DNA of 64,000 nt from assembly GCF_012952065.1 (NCBI RefSeq), contig NZ_JABCJJ010000002.1, positions 62,001 to 126,000 on the forward strand, in the 5' to 3' direction. Positions within the stretch are counted from its first letter, which is position 1. Every line of letters starts with the position of its first letter. Under the pieces are notes generated by a model that was given only the letters and a program-made list of their open reading frames with translations, was not told the origin of the DNA and did not search any database. Positions 49,669 through 58,682 of this stretch are shown piece after piece. This DNA is from Cellulomonas fimi. GTDB taxonomy: Bacteria > Actinomycetota > Actinomycetes > Actinomycetales > Cellulomonadaceae. The position numbers were made by a program, and so were the translations under genes.

Positions 49669-52600
49669 ATGACCACGACCCCCCTCGAGGCCGTCCGGCT
49701 GCGACTGACGGCGCCGCGTGCGCTCAGGCCGGGAGGCGCGGGGCTACGGCCCGACCCGACCCAGGACGCCGTCGTGCGGACGGTGGCCGCGGGGGGCAGG
49801 CGGCCCGTCGTCGTGCTCGGCGCGCCCGGCACCGGCAAGACGACCACGGCGATCGAGGCGGTCGTCGCGGCCACGGGGGCGCTCGCGCTGGAACCTGCCG
49901 ACGTGCTGCTGCTGTCGGCGACGCGGCGCGGTGCCGCGGACGTGCGGGACCGGCTGTCGGCGCGGCTCCGGCGGACCGCGGGGCAGCCCATGGTTCGCAC
50001 CGCGGCGTCGGCGGCGTTCGCGATCCTGCGGGCACGGGCCGCCCGGCTCGGGGAGCCCGCCCCGACCCTGATCTCGGGTCCCGAGCAGGACCTCCTGCTG
50101 GGAGAGCTGCTCGCGGGGCACGCCGCGGGCGAGGGTGTGCCGCTCGACTGGCCTCCGTCCGTCCCGCCCGCGGTCCTCGGCCTCCGTGCGTTCCGCGACG
50201 AGCTGCGCGACCTGCTCATGCGGGCGGGCGAGCGCGGGCTCACTCCGGCCGACCTCGCGGCGCTCGGGCGGCGCACGGCGCGCCCGGAGTGGGTCGCGGC
50301 AGCGGCGCTGTACCGCGAGTACCTCGACGTCACCCTGCTGCGGCAGGCGACTCCCGACGTGGGTGCGCGGTTCGACCCTGCGGTCGTGGTCGACGAGGCC
50401 GCGGAGGCGCTCGCGGCCTGGGACGTCGAGGTGCCCGGCGCGCCACGGCCGCGGTGGCGTCTGGTGGTGGTCGACGACCACCAGGAGAGCACCGCGGCGA
50501 CAGCGCGGCTGCTCCGCGTCCTGGCCGACGACGGCACCCGGGTCGTCCTCTTCGGTGATCCCGACGCAGCGGTGCAGACCTTTCGTGGCGCCGCACCCGC
50601 CCTGGTCGGACGCGCCGCGGCGGACGGCGACGGGCTCGGCGAGCTGGGGGCCGAGCAGCTGGTGCTGGGCACGGTCTGGCGGCAGGACCCGCTGCTGCGC
50701 ACTGTGACGGTCGGCGTGACGCAGCAGATCGGCGCCGTCGGCGGCGTGGCCCACCGGCGTGCGGCGCCGCGTCCGGTCCCGCCGGTCGAGGCGCCGGTCG
50801 AGGCGACGGCGCGGGTCGCCCTGCTGCCGAGCGCCGCCCAGGAGGCCGCGTACGTCGCGCACGCGCTGCGCACCGCCCACCTCGAGGGCGGCGTGGCCTG
50901 GGACGGCATGGCCGTGATCGCCCGCTCGGGCGGCCAGGTGGCCGCGCTGCGCCGTTCCCTGGCCGCGGCGTCGGTCCCCGTGGCCGTCCTGGGCAGCGAC
51001 CTCCCGCTGCGTGACGAGCCGGCGGTGCGGCCGCTGCTGCTCGCGCTGCGGTGCGCGCTGGACCCGGCTGCCCTCGACGCGCACGCGGCCGTGGCGCTCC
51101 TCTCTTCGCCGCTCGGCGGCGTCGACGCGGTCGGGCTGCGACGGCTGCGTCGAGCGCTGCGTGCGGAGGAGCTCGCAGGCGGGGGCGGCCGGGCGAGCGA
51201 CGCGCTGCTCGTCGAGGCGCTCGCGGACCCGGCGCGGACCGCGACGCTGCCGTCCGCCGTGCGGCGCGGCGCCCGGCGTGTCGCGACGGTGCTCGCGGCG
51301 GGTCGCACGGCGGCCGCGACGCACGGCGCGACGGCGCAGACCGTGCTCTGGGCGCTGTGGTCCACCGCGAACCTCGCGGAGGCGTGGCGGCGGGCGGCGC
51401 TCGCCGGAGGCTCGACCGGCGTGCGCGCCGACCGTGACCTCGACGCCGTGCTGGGCCTGTTCCGCGCGGCCGAGACCTTCGTCGACCGGCTCCCGCAGGC
51501 GCCGGTCCGGGCGTTCGTCGACTACCTCGAGTCGCAGGACCTGCCCGCGGACAGCCTGGCTGCGCGCGCCAGGAGCCGCGAGGCGGTCGCGGTCCTGACC
51601 CCCGCGGGCGCGGCCGGGCGGGAGTGGGACGTCGTCGTGGTCGCCGGCGTCCAGGAGGGGACCTGGCCGGACCTCCGCCTGCGTGACTCGCTGCTGGGCG
51701 CCCAGGCGCTCGTCGACCTGCTGGCCGGGCGGTCGGCCGGTGGGGCGGACCGCGCGAGCGCCGCGCGCGCCGGCGTGCTCGCCGACGAGCTGCGGTCCTT
51801 CGCCGTCGCGACCTCGCGGGCACGGCGGACGCTGCTCGTCACCGCGGTCGCCGACGCGGACGCGCAGCCCTCCGCGTTCGTGGACCTGGTGCAGCGGCCG
51901 GAGGACGTCACCCGCGGCGGGCCCGACAGTGCCTCAGAGGGTGCCCCGGGGATGCCCGAGAACGACCAGGACGGTGACCCGCGGCTCGTCGGCGCCCCCG
52001 CCCCGATGGACCTGCGCGGGCTGGTCGCGGCGCTCCGGGCGCGGCTCGAGGGCAGCGTGCGCGACTCTGCGGGCGGCGCTGTCGATCGTGGCGCCGCAGC
52101 GCTGCTCGCCCGCCTGGCTCGTGAGGGCGTACCGGGCGCCGACCCGCGCGAGTGGTACGGCCTCGGTGAGGTCTCGAGCACCGCGCCGCTGTGGGGCCCG
52201 GACGAGAAGGTCCCGGTCTCACCGTCGAAGGCGGAGACGGTCGGGACGTGCGCGCTCCGCTGGGCGCTCGAGTCGGCCGGGGGGACGGCCGCCGACGGGA
52301 CCAGCCAGACGCTCGGCACCCTGGTGCACTCGATCGCGCAGGAGCTTCCCGCCGGCACCGAGGGCGAGCTGCTCGAGGAGCTCGACCGACGCTGGTCGGA
52401 GCTCGGGCTGCGTCCGGGGTGGCCCGCCGTCGCGGAACGCCGGAGGGCGGAGCGCATGATGCGCAGGCTCGCGGAGTACCTCAAGGGCGCGGGTGAGGCG
52501 GTGCTGCAGGAGGCACCGTTCAGCGTCGAGCTCGACCGTGCCGTCCTGCGGGGGGTGGTCGACCGGGTCGAGCGGGTCGGTCAGGGCGCCGTCCAGGTGG

Positions 52601-52959
52601 TCGACCTCAAGACGGGCAAGCGAGCGCCGAGCGCGACCGACGCCGCCGAGAACCCGCAGCTGGGCAGCTACCAGCTCGCCGTCGACGCAGGCGCCTTCGC
52701 GGACCTGCCGCCGGGGACGCGCAGCGCGGGTGCACGGCTCGTCTTCCTGGGCGACGTCGGCAAGGGCCCGACCGTGCGCGCGCAGGGCGCGCTCGGTCCG
52801 GAGACGGACGGGCCGAGCTGGGCTCGGACGATGGTCGAGGGGGTCGCGGCGACGATGGCCGCCTCGGCCTTCACGGCGTGCGCGAACGACCTGTGCGGCC
52901 TGTGCCCGGTCCGGACGAGCTGCCCCCTGAACGGCGAGGGCCGGCAGGTGGTCGAGTGA
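49669..52959 (+). CDS. adnA: AdnA-type helicase-nuclease subunit
   Basis: The 1096-residue protein is a UvrD/Rep-type motor fused to a RecB-family nuclease and pairs with AdnB for double-strand-break resection. Walker A is VLGAPGTGKTTT (about 49-60). Motif II is VVVDDHQES, with DDHQ in place of DExQ. The nuclease has the catalytic VVDLKTGKR. Cysteines at about 861, 1076, 1079 and 1085 (C...CxxCx5C) form the Fe-S staple pattern known from AddB-type nucleases. The ATG at 49669 is preferred; an ATG ten codons upstream is possible. The stop overlaps the adnB GTG by four bases. Confidence 0.93.
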   Translation: MTTTPLEAVRLRLTAPRALRPGGAGLRPDPTQDAVVRTVAAGGRRPVVVLGAPGTGKTTTAIEAVVAATGALALEPADVLLLSATRRGAADVRDRLSARLRRTAGQPMVRTAASAAFAILRARAARLGEPAPTLISGPEQDLLLGELLAGHAAGEGVPLDWPPSVPPAVLGLRAFRDELRDLLMRAGERGLTPADLAALGRRTARPEWVAAAALYREYLDVTLLRQATPDVGARFDPAVVVDEAAEALAAWDVEVPGAPRPRWRLVVVDDHQESTAATARLLRVLADDGTRVVLFGDPDAAVQTFRGAAPALVGRAAADGDGLGELGAEQLVLGTVWRQDPLLRTVTVGVTQQIGAVGGVAHRRAAPRPVPPVEAPVEATARVALLPSAAQEAAYVAHALRTAHLEGGVAWDGMAVIARSGGQVAALRRSLAAASVPVAVLGSDLPLRDEPAVRPLLLALRCALDPAALDAHAAVALLSSPLGGVDAVGLRRLRRALRAEELAGGGGRASDALLVEALADPARTATLPSAVRRGARRVATVLAAGRTAAATHGATAQTVLWALWSTANLAEAWRRAALAGGSTGVRADRDLDAVLGLFRAAETFVDRLPQAPVRAFVDYLESQDLPADSLAARARSREAVAVLTPAGAAGREWDVVVVAGVQEGTWPDLRLRDSLLGAQALVDLLAGRSAGGADRASAARAGVLADELRSFAVATSRARRTLLVTAVADADAQPSAFVDLVQRPEDVTRGGPDSASEGAPGMPENDQDGDPRLVGAPAPMDLRGLVAALRARLEGSVRDSAGGAVDRGAAALLARLAREGVPGADPREWYGLGEVSSTAPLWGPDEKVPVSPSKAETVGTCALRWALESAGGTAADGTSQTLGTLVHSIAQELPAGTEGELLEELDRRWSELGLRPGWPAVAERRRAERMMRRLAEYLKGAGEAVLQEAPFSVELDRAVLRGVVDRVERVGQGAVQVVDLKTGKRAPSATDAAENPQLGSYQLAVDAGAFADLPPGTRSAGARLVFLGDVGKGPTVRAQGALGPETDGPSWARTMVEGVAATMAASAFTACANDLCGLCPVRTSCPLNGEGRQVVE

Positions 52960-55900
52960 CCGGCCTCTCCTCGGTCCGCATCGCCGAGCTCCTGGGTCGG
53001 GACGTCCCGACGGCCGAGCAGGTCGAGATCATCGAGGCGCCGCTGACCCCGCTGCTGGTCGTCGCCGGTGCGGGCTCGGGCAAGACCGAGACGATGGCGG
53101 CCCGCGTCGTCTGGCTGGTCGCGAACGGGCTCGTCGCGCCGGAGCAGGTGCTCGGGCTCACGTTCACCCGGAAGGCCGCGGGTGAGCTCGGTGAGCGGAT
53201 CCGGGCCCGGCTGCGGCGGCTCGCGCGTGCGGTGGCGCGCACCGGGGACGGGGTGCCCCCCGCTCTGCTCGCGGAGGCGGGGCGGACGCTCGACCTGGCT
53301 CGGCCGACCGTCTCGACGTACAACGCCTACGCGGCCGCCCTGGTCACGGACCACGCACTTCGCCTCGGCATCGAGCCGTCGTCGCGTCTGCTGGGCGAGG
53401 CGGGGCAGTGGCAGCTCGCGACGCAGGTCGTCGAGTCGTGGGCCGGGGACCTGGCGACCGACGCCGCGACGTCCACGGTGGTGCAGGCCGTGCTGACGCT
53501 CTCCGGGTCGCTCGCCGAGCACCTGGTCGACCCCGACGAGGCCGGCACGCGGATCGAGGCCCTCGTCGAGGAGATGCTGAGCGTGCCGGCGTCCGAGGGG
53601 AAGGTCGGGCCGTACTCCGGCACCACCAGGCTGCTCAGGTCGCTGGCGGAGCGCCGCCGGGTGCTCGACCTCGTGGTCGAGTACCGCCGGCGCAAGCGCA
53701 TGGCCGACGTCATCGACTTCGGCGACCAGGTCGCGATCGCGGCACGGCTCGCGCGCGAGGTCCCGGCGGTCGGCGCGGCGGAGCGCAGCCGGTTCGGGGT
53801 GGTCCTCCTCGACGAGTACCAGGACACGTCGCACGCGCAGCTCGAGCTGCTCTCCGCGCTGTTCGGTGACGGTCACCCCGTCACCGCGGTGGGGGACCCG
53901 CACCAGTCGATCTACGGCTGGCGCGGGGCGAGCGCGGGCGGGCTCGGGCGGTTCCCCGAGCGCTTCCCCGTGGTGCTGGACGGGACCAGCGCCCCCGCTC
54001 CGGTGCACGTGCTCGCCACCTCGTGGCGCAACGACCGGGCGATCCTCGACGCCGCGAACCACGTGGCCGCACCGCTCCGGGCCCACGCTGCCGCGGTGGT
54101 GGTCCCGCGGCTCGAGGCGCGCCCGGGCGCCGGTGCGGGAGCGGTGCACGCGACCTACGCGGCCACCGTGGAGGATGAGGCAGCCGCGGTCGCGAGATTC
54201 GTCGCGGAGCGCTGGCGGCCGGGCGGACCGACCACGACCCGCGTCACGGCGGCGGTGCTGTGCCGGAAGCGTGCGCAGTTCGACGCCGTGGAGAAGGCCC
54301 TGCGCGGCGCCGGGCTCCCCGTCGAGGTCGTCGGGCTCGGCGGGCTCCTCCAGACGCCCGAGGTGGTGGACCTCGTGGCCGCGCTCCGGGCCGCGCACGA
54401 CCCCTCACGCGGGGACGCGCTGGTCCGGCTCCTGACCGGTGCCCGCATGCGGCTCGGCATCGCCGACCTGCACGCGCTGGCAGCCTGGGCGGGTGAGCTC
54501 GCCGACCGCCACGGCGTCGCGCGCGGCGGCGACGGGTCCGCGGACGGTGGCGGGGCGGTCGTCGAGGGGGACGTGGTCGACGAGCGCAGCATCGTCGACG
54601 CGCTCGACGACCTGCCTCGCCGAGGATGGCGCAGCCGCACCGGGCGCGTGCTCTCCGAGGTCGCGCACGACCGGCTCGGGCAGCTGTCGGGACTGCTCAC
54701 CACGCTCCGCTCGCACACGTACCTGTCGCTCCCTGAGCTCGTCGGCGAGGCGGAGCGCCTGCTCGGGCTCGACATCGAGGTCGCGGCTCGACCGGGCACG
54801 AGTCCGGGCCGGGCGCGCGCGAACCTCGACGCCTTCCGCGACGTGGCGGTGCAGTTCTCCGACGGCGCCGACGTTCCGACGCTCGGCGCGTTCCTCGCCT
54901 GGCTCGACGCGGCCGCGAGCGAGGAGCGCGGGCTCGAGCGGCCCGTGACCGAACCCGACCCGGACGCCGTGCAGCTCATCACGATCCACGCGGCCAAGGG
55001 CCTCGAGTGGGACGTGGTGGCGGTCCCGGGCGTCACCGACGGCGTGCTGCCCGCGACCGAGGCGTCGGGTCGTCACGGCCCTCGGGCCAGCGGCTGGTTG
55101 AGCGGGTTGGGCGTGCTGCCGTATCCCCTGCGCGGCGACGCGGCGGACCTGCCGGTGCTCGACGTCGCGGCCGCGGTGGACCAGAAGGACCTCGACCTGC
55201 GGCGGGAGCAGCTCCGCCACGACATCGGCGCCCACGAGGTCGCGGAGGAGCGCCGGCTCGCGTACGTCGCGCTGACGCGGGCGCGCCGGTCGCTGCTGCT
55301 GACCGGGTCGTGGTGGCGTGACCGCAAGGAGGCGCAGCGCCCGTCCCTGTTCCTCGCCGAGCTCGTGGAGGCCGGTCACGTGCGGCTCGACGAGTGGGCG
55401 GCGGCGCCCGTGGACGGCGCGTCGAACCCCCGGACCGCCGAGGCGGTCACGCACGCCTGGCCGACCGACCCGTTCGGTCCCGGACCACGGCGGGCGGGCG
55501 TCGTCGCCGCAGCCGCAGCGGTCGAGGCCGCGCTCGCCGGCGAGTCGAGCTCCGACGGCGTGCCGTCGGAGCTCGAGCGCGTCGCCGACCTGCTGCTGGC
55601 CGAGCGGCACCGCACCGCCACGCCACGACGTGAGGTCGAGCTGCCGGCACACCTCTCGGCGTCCGCGGTCGTGCGCCTCGCGGCCGATCCCGAGGCGTTC
55701 GCGCACGCGCTGCGCCGGCCGGTCCCGCTCGAACCGTCGCTGCAGGCCCGTCGCGGCACGTCGTTCCACGCGTGGGTCGAGCAGTACTTCGGCTCGGCGT
55801 CCCTGGTCGACGTCGAGGCGCTGCCAGGGGCCGACGACGACTCGGTGCCCGCGGACGCCGACCTCGCCGACCTCCAGGAGGCCTTCCTCGCCACACCCTG

Positions 55901-56237
55901 GGCGGCCCGGAGGCCGCTCGCGGTCGAGGTCGACATCGAGACGCCGGTCGCCGGCTACGTGCTCCGCTGCCGCATCGACGCCGTGTTCCCGACGCCGGGC
56001 GGCGGTGTCGTGGTCGTGGACTGGAAGACCGGACGGCCACCGGCGGATGCGGCGGCCGCCCGCACGCGCGAGGTGCAGCTCGCCGTCTACCGGCTCGCCT
56101 GGTCCCGGTGGACGGGTGTCCCGCTCGAACGGGTCGAGGCGGCGTTCTGCTACGTCGGCGCCGGGGTTACCGTGACGCCCGAGCGGCTGCTGGACGCCGG
56201 CGAGATCGAGGCGCTTCTCCTCGACGCGGCGGGTTGA
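52956..56237 (+). CDS. adnB: AdnB-type helicase-nuclease subunit
   Basis: The 1093-residue protein has a full superfamily-1A motor: VVAGAGSGKTETMA (Walker A), LTFTRKAAGEL (Ia), VVLLDEYQDTSH (II), GDPHQSIYGWRGA (III), TIHAAKGLEWDVV (V) and YVALTRARRSLLLTG (VI). It ends in a RecB-like nuclease with VVVVDWKTGRPP. No Fe-S cysteine cluster is present, unlike its partner. In mycobacteria AdnB is the dominant motor. The GTG at 52956 overlaps the adnA stop (GTGA), giving equimolar translation. It converges on the phosphotransferase-like gene. Confidence 0.95.
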   Translation: MTGLSSVRIAELLGRDVPTAEQVEIIEAPLTPLLVVAGAGSGKTETMAARVVWLVANGLVAPEQVLGLTFTRKAAGELGERIRARLRRLARAVARTGDGVPPALLAEAGRTLDLARPTVSTYNAYAAALVTDHALRLGIEPSSRLLGEAGQWQLATQVVESWAGDLATDAATSTVVQAVLTLSGSLAEHLVDPDEAGTRIEALVEEMLSVPASEGKVGPYSGTTRLLRSLAERRRVLDLVVEYRRRKRMADVIDFGDQVAIAARLAREVPAVGAAERSRFGVVLLDEYQDTSHAQLELLSALFGDGHPVTAVGDPHQSIYGWRGASAGGLGRFPERFPVVLDGTSAPAPVHVLATSWRNDRAILDAANHVAAPLRAHAAAVVVPRLEARPGAGAGAVHATYAATVEDEAAAVARFVAERWRPGGPTTTRVTAAVLCRKRAQFDAVEKALRGAGLPVEVVGLGGLLQTPEVVDLVAALRAAHDPSRGDALVRLLTGARMRLGIADLHALAAWAGELADRHGVARGGDGSADGGGAVVEGDVVDERSIVDALDDLPRRGWRSRTGRVLSEVAHDRLGQLSGLLTTLRSHTYLSLPELVGEAERLLGLDIEVAARPGTSPGRARANLDAFRDVAVQFSDGADVPTLGAFLAWLDAAASEERGLERPVTEPDPDAVQLITIHAAKGLEWDVVAVPGVTDGVLPATEASGRHGPRASGWLSGLGVLPYPLRGDAADLPVLDVAAAVDQKDLDLRREQLRHDIGAHEVAEERRLAYVALTRARRSLLLTGSWWRDRKEAQRPSLFLAELVEAGHVRLDEWAAAPVDGASNPRTAEAVTHAWPTDPFGPGPRRAGVVAAAAAVEAALAGESSSDGVPSELERVADLLLAERHRTATPRREVELPAHLSASAVVRLAADPEAFAHALRRPVPLEPSLQARRGTSFHAWVEQYFGSASLVDVEALPGADDDSVPADADLADLQEAFLATPWAARRPLAVEVDIETPVAGYVLRCRIDAVFPTPGGGVVVVDWKTGRPPADAAAARTREVQLAVYRLAWSRWTGVPLERVEAAFCYVGAGVTVTPERLLDAGEIEALLLDAAG

Positions 56238-56278
56238 CGGGGTGGCTCAGGCCGAGGCTCTCAGGCCGACAACGACCC

Positions 56279-57217
56279 TCAGGCGAGCGACGCCTCGTCC
56301 TCACGCACCGCGGTGTGGGCGTCGAGCTCCTCGAGCATCTGGACCGCGTCGTCCACGACGTCGGCGTCGCCCGACCGCACGCCGTAGAGCAGCCACCGCG
56401 CCAGGGCCAGCTCGCCCGCGAGCAGCGCGCGCGCCGTGAGGTGCGGGTCCTTCAGCTCGGTCCGGCCCAGCTGGTACGCCTCCATGATCGAGTCGACGGC
56501 GTCCTCGGGCGCCGCGACCAGCAGCCAGGCCAGGTCGTCGGCCGGGTCCGCGACCTTGGCGTCTCCCCACGTCAGCAGACCCGTGACCGTCCGTCCGTCC
56601 GTCAGGACGTGCTCCGCGGTCAGGTCCCCGTGCACGACGGTCGGCTGGAACCGCCACATCGCGACGTCCTCGAGCCGGGCCTCCCAGCGCCGCAGCAAGC
56701 GCGGGGGCACCTTGCCGGTCCGCGCGGCCTCGTCCACCTCGGCCATGCGGCGCTCGCGGTACGCGTCCGCATCGTAGGTCGGGAGGCCGACACCGTCGAT
56801 GAGCTCGACCGGGAGCTGGTGCACGGCGGCGATGGCTCGGCCGAGCGAGGCGGTGAGTCCCGGTCCGGGGCGCAGCGCGTCGAGCCGCAGGGCCGCACCG
56901 GGCACCTCCGCGTGCACGACGGCGCGGCCACCCTCAGGCAGGTGCGCGAACCCCGCGGGACGTGGCACGGCGCACGGGAGCGCACCGGAGTCCACGTGCT
57001 CGCCCAGTCGCTCGAGCAACGCGACCTCCGCCTCGAGCGACGCGCCGGCGGCGGGGCGCACCGGCGCCCGCACGACCCACCTCCGCCCGGTGGCGTCGAT
57101 GACCACCGCGACGTCGAAGTCCGCCCCGCTGTGCGCGAGCGGGCGCACGTCGAACGCGTCGAGGCCGGGGATCGCCACCGTCGCGAGGGCGGCGAGGGCG
57201 AGGGGTGAGCGGGGCAC
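56279..57217 (-). CDS. Aminoglycoside/macrolide phosphotransferase-like kinase
   Basis: The 312-residue product has the APH kinase-like fold: WVVRAP in the N-lobe, VVHGDLTAEHVL (catalytic Asp loop) and LLTWGDAKVADPADDLAWLL (metal-binding region). It resembles macrolide 2'-phosphotransferase-like proteins kept at this spot beside adnAB in actinobacteria, so a housekeeping substrate is more likely than an antibiotic. GTG 57217 follows TACCCT (57229-57224) by six bases on the minus strand, a leaderless start. It is divergent from nudC, whose own leaderless start is 78 bp away. Confidence 0.85.
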   Translation of the reverse strand: MPRSPLALAALATVAIPGLDAFDVRPLAHSGADFDVAVVIDATGRRWVVRAPVRPAAGASLEAEVALLERLGEHVDSGALPCAVPRPAGFAHLPEGGRAVVHAEVPGAALRLDALRPGPGLTASLGRAIAAVHQLPVELIDGVGLPTYDADAYRERRMAEVDEAARTGKVPPRLLRRWEARLEDVAMWRFQPTVVHGDLTAEHVLTDGRTVTGLLTWGDAKVADPADDLAWLLVAAPEDAVDSIMEAYQLGRTELKDPHLTARALLAGELALARWLLYGVRSGDADVVDDAVQMLEELDAHTAVREDEASLA

Positions 57218-57295
57218 ACGATCAGGGTAGGCGTCCGCCCGCGCGATTCCGTGGCCCGCTCCGGGCGTGTCCGCACGCCCGCGTACGGTTGCCGC

Positions 57296-58252
57296 GTGGA
57301 CTGGACCGACCTGCCCCTCGCGCGCGCGACCGTCGACCGTGCCGCGGAGCGCCGGACGGAACCCGATCTGGTCCAACGGCTGCTCGCCGAGGACGGCACT
57401 CGCGTCCTGCTCGTCCACCGCGGCCTCGTGGCGACCACGACCCAGGGCGACGCCGTCGCGCTCGAGCTGTTCGCGCCGTCGGCGGTCGGCCACGCGACCG
57501 GACCCGGGCGGGACTGGCTGTTCCTCGGGACGGACGGGCCGACGTCGTACCTCGGCCTCGTCCTCGCCGACCTCGGCACGCAGGCGAGCGACGCGGAGGG
57601 CTTCGTGGTCGAACCGGGGCCGGACCTCGTGCCGGGCCGCGAGTGGTCGCACCTGCGGACGGTCGGTGCCAGGCTCACGGCGCGCGACGCGGGGCTCGCG
57701 ACGACGGCCGTGGCGCTCGCCTCCTGGCACACGACGCACCAGCGCTGCCCGCGCTGCGGGTCGGTCACGGAGCCGGTGCAGGGCGGCTGGGTGCGACGCT
57801 GCCCGGTCGACGCGTCGGACCACTACCCGCGGACGGACCCCGCGGTGATCATGGCGGTGGTCGACGACGCCGACCGGATCCTCCTCGGTCACGCCGGCCA
57901 CTGGCCCGAGCGGCGGTTCTCCACGCTGGCGGGGTACGTCGAGCCGGGCGAGCCCCTCGAGCACGCGGTCCGGCGGGAGGTCGCGGAGGAGGTCGGCGTC
58001 ACGGTCGGCGCCGTGAGCTACCGCGGCAGCCAGCCGTGGCCGTTCCCGGCGTCACTCATGCTGGCGTTCCGCGCGGTCGCGCTCACGAGCGCGATCACGG
58101 TCGACGGCACGGAGATCACCGAGGCCCGCTGGTTCACGCGCGCCGAGCTCGGGGCGGCGGCGAGCAGCGGCGAGGTGCTGCTGCCGATGCGGGCGTCGAT
58201 CGCGCGCGCGCTCGTGGAGGAGTGGTTCGGGGGAGAGCTCCCAGGCGACTGA
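57296..58252 (+). CDS. nudC: NADH pyrophosphatase / deNADding Nudix hydrolase
   Basis: The 318-residue enzyme hydrolyses NAD(H) to NMN(H) and AMP and may remove NAD caps from RNA. The Nudix box GYVEPGEPLEHAVRREVAEE is complete and is followed by the NudC-specific SQPWPFPASLM. The zinc ribbon has CPRC and a third Cys in RRCPVDASDHYPR, but where the fourth Cys is usual there is Asp. TACGGT (57284-57289) is six bases before the GTG at 57296, so translation is probably leaderless. It converges on the mycoredoxin gene. Confidence 0.94.
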   Translation: MDWTDLPLARATVDRAAERRTEPDLVQRLLAEDGTRVLLVHRGLVATTTQGDAVALELFAPSAVGHATGPGRDWLFLGTDGPTSYLGLVLADLGTQASDAEGFVVEPGPDLVPGREWSHLRTVGARLTARDAGLATTAVALASWHTTHQRCPRCGSVTEPVQGGWVRRCPVDASDHYPRTDPAVIMAVVDDADRILLGHAGHWPERRFSTLAGYVEPGEPLEHAVRREVAEEVGVTVGAVSYRGSQPWPFPASLMLAFRAVALTSAITVDGTEITEARWFTRAELGAAASSGEVLLPMRASIARALVEEWFGGELPGD

Positions 58253-58278
58253 CCGACGCCGGTCTGGTCAGCCGCTCG

Positions 58279-58557
58279 TCAGCTCCCTGACGCCGCGAGG
58301 CGGTCCTTCACGTCGGCGAGCGACGGGTTGGTGGCGGCCGAGCCGTCCGGGAACACGAGCGTCGGGACCGTCTGGTTGCCGCCGTTGACCTGCTCCACGA
58401 ACGACGCCGCGTCCGGGTGCTCCTCGATGTTGACCTCGGTGTAGCCGATCCCCGCCGAGTCGAGCTGGGTCTTGAGCCGCCGGCAGTAGCCGCACCACGT
58501 GGTCGAGTACATCGTCACGGTGCCCGCGTCGGGGGTCTGCGTCGTCTGCGTCGTCAT
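58279..58557 (-). CDS. Mycoredoxin (glutaredoxin-like)
   Basis: The 92-residue thiol oxidoreductase has the CGYC active site in STTWCGYCRRLK and the cis-Pro motif QTVPTLVFPDGS. CGYC is characteristic of mycoredoxin-1, which reduces mycothiol mixed disulfides in actinobacteria. The ATG at 58557 has GAGGA upstream. Its place between nudC and uvrD2 is conserved in mycobacteria. Confidence 0.93.
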   Translation of the reverse strand: MTTQTTQTPDAGTVTMYSTTWCGYCRRLKTQLDSAGIGYTEVNIEEHPDAASFVEQVNGGNQTVPTLVFPDGSAATNPSLADVKDRLAASGS

Positions 58558-58682
58558 GGGTCCTCGTTCGCGTGGGTGGCTGGCTCGTCGCCAGAAGTGT
58601 GCGTCGTCAACAACCACGCCGCCGCGCGAACCCTTCCCGGGGCCGGTCCCGGTTGTCGGTGGGGGCTGGGAGAATCGTCCCG

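Noticed and set aside
56279-57217. APH-like gene considered as an acquired aminoglycoside/macrolide resistance gene
   Set aside because: Its position beside adnAB is part of a conserved core block and its base composition matches the neighbours, so there is no sign of transfer.
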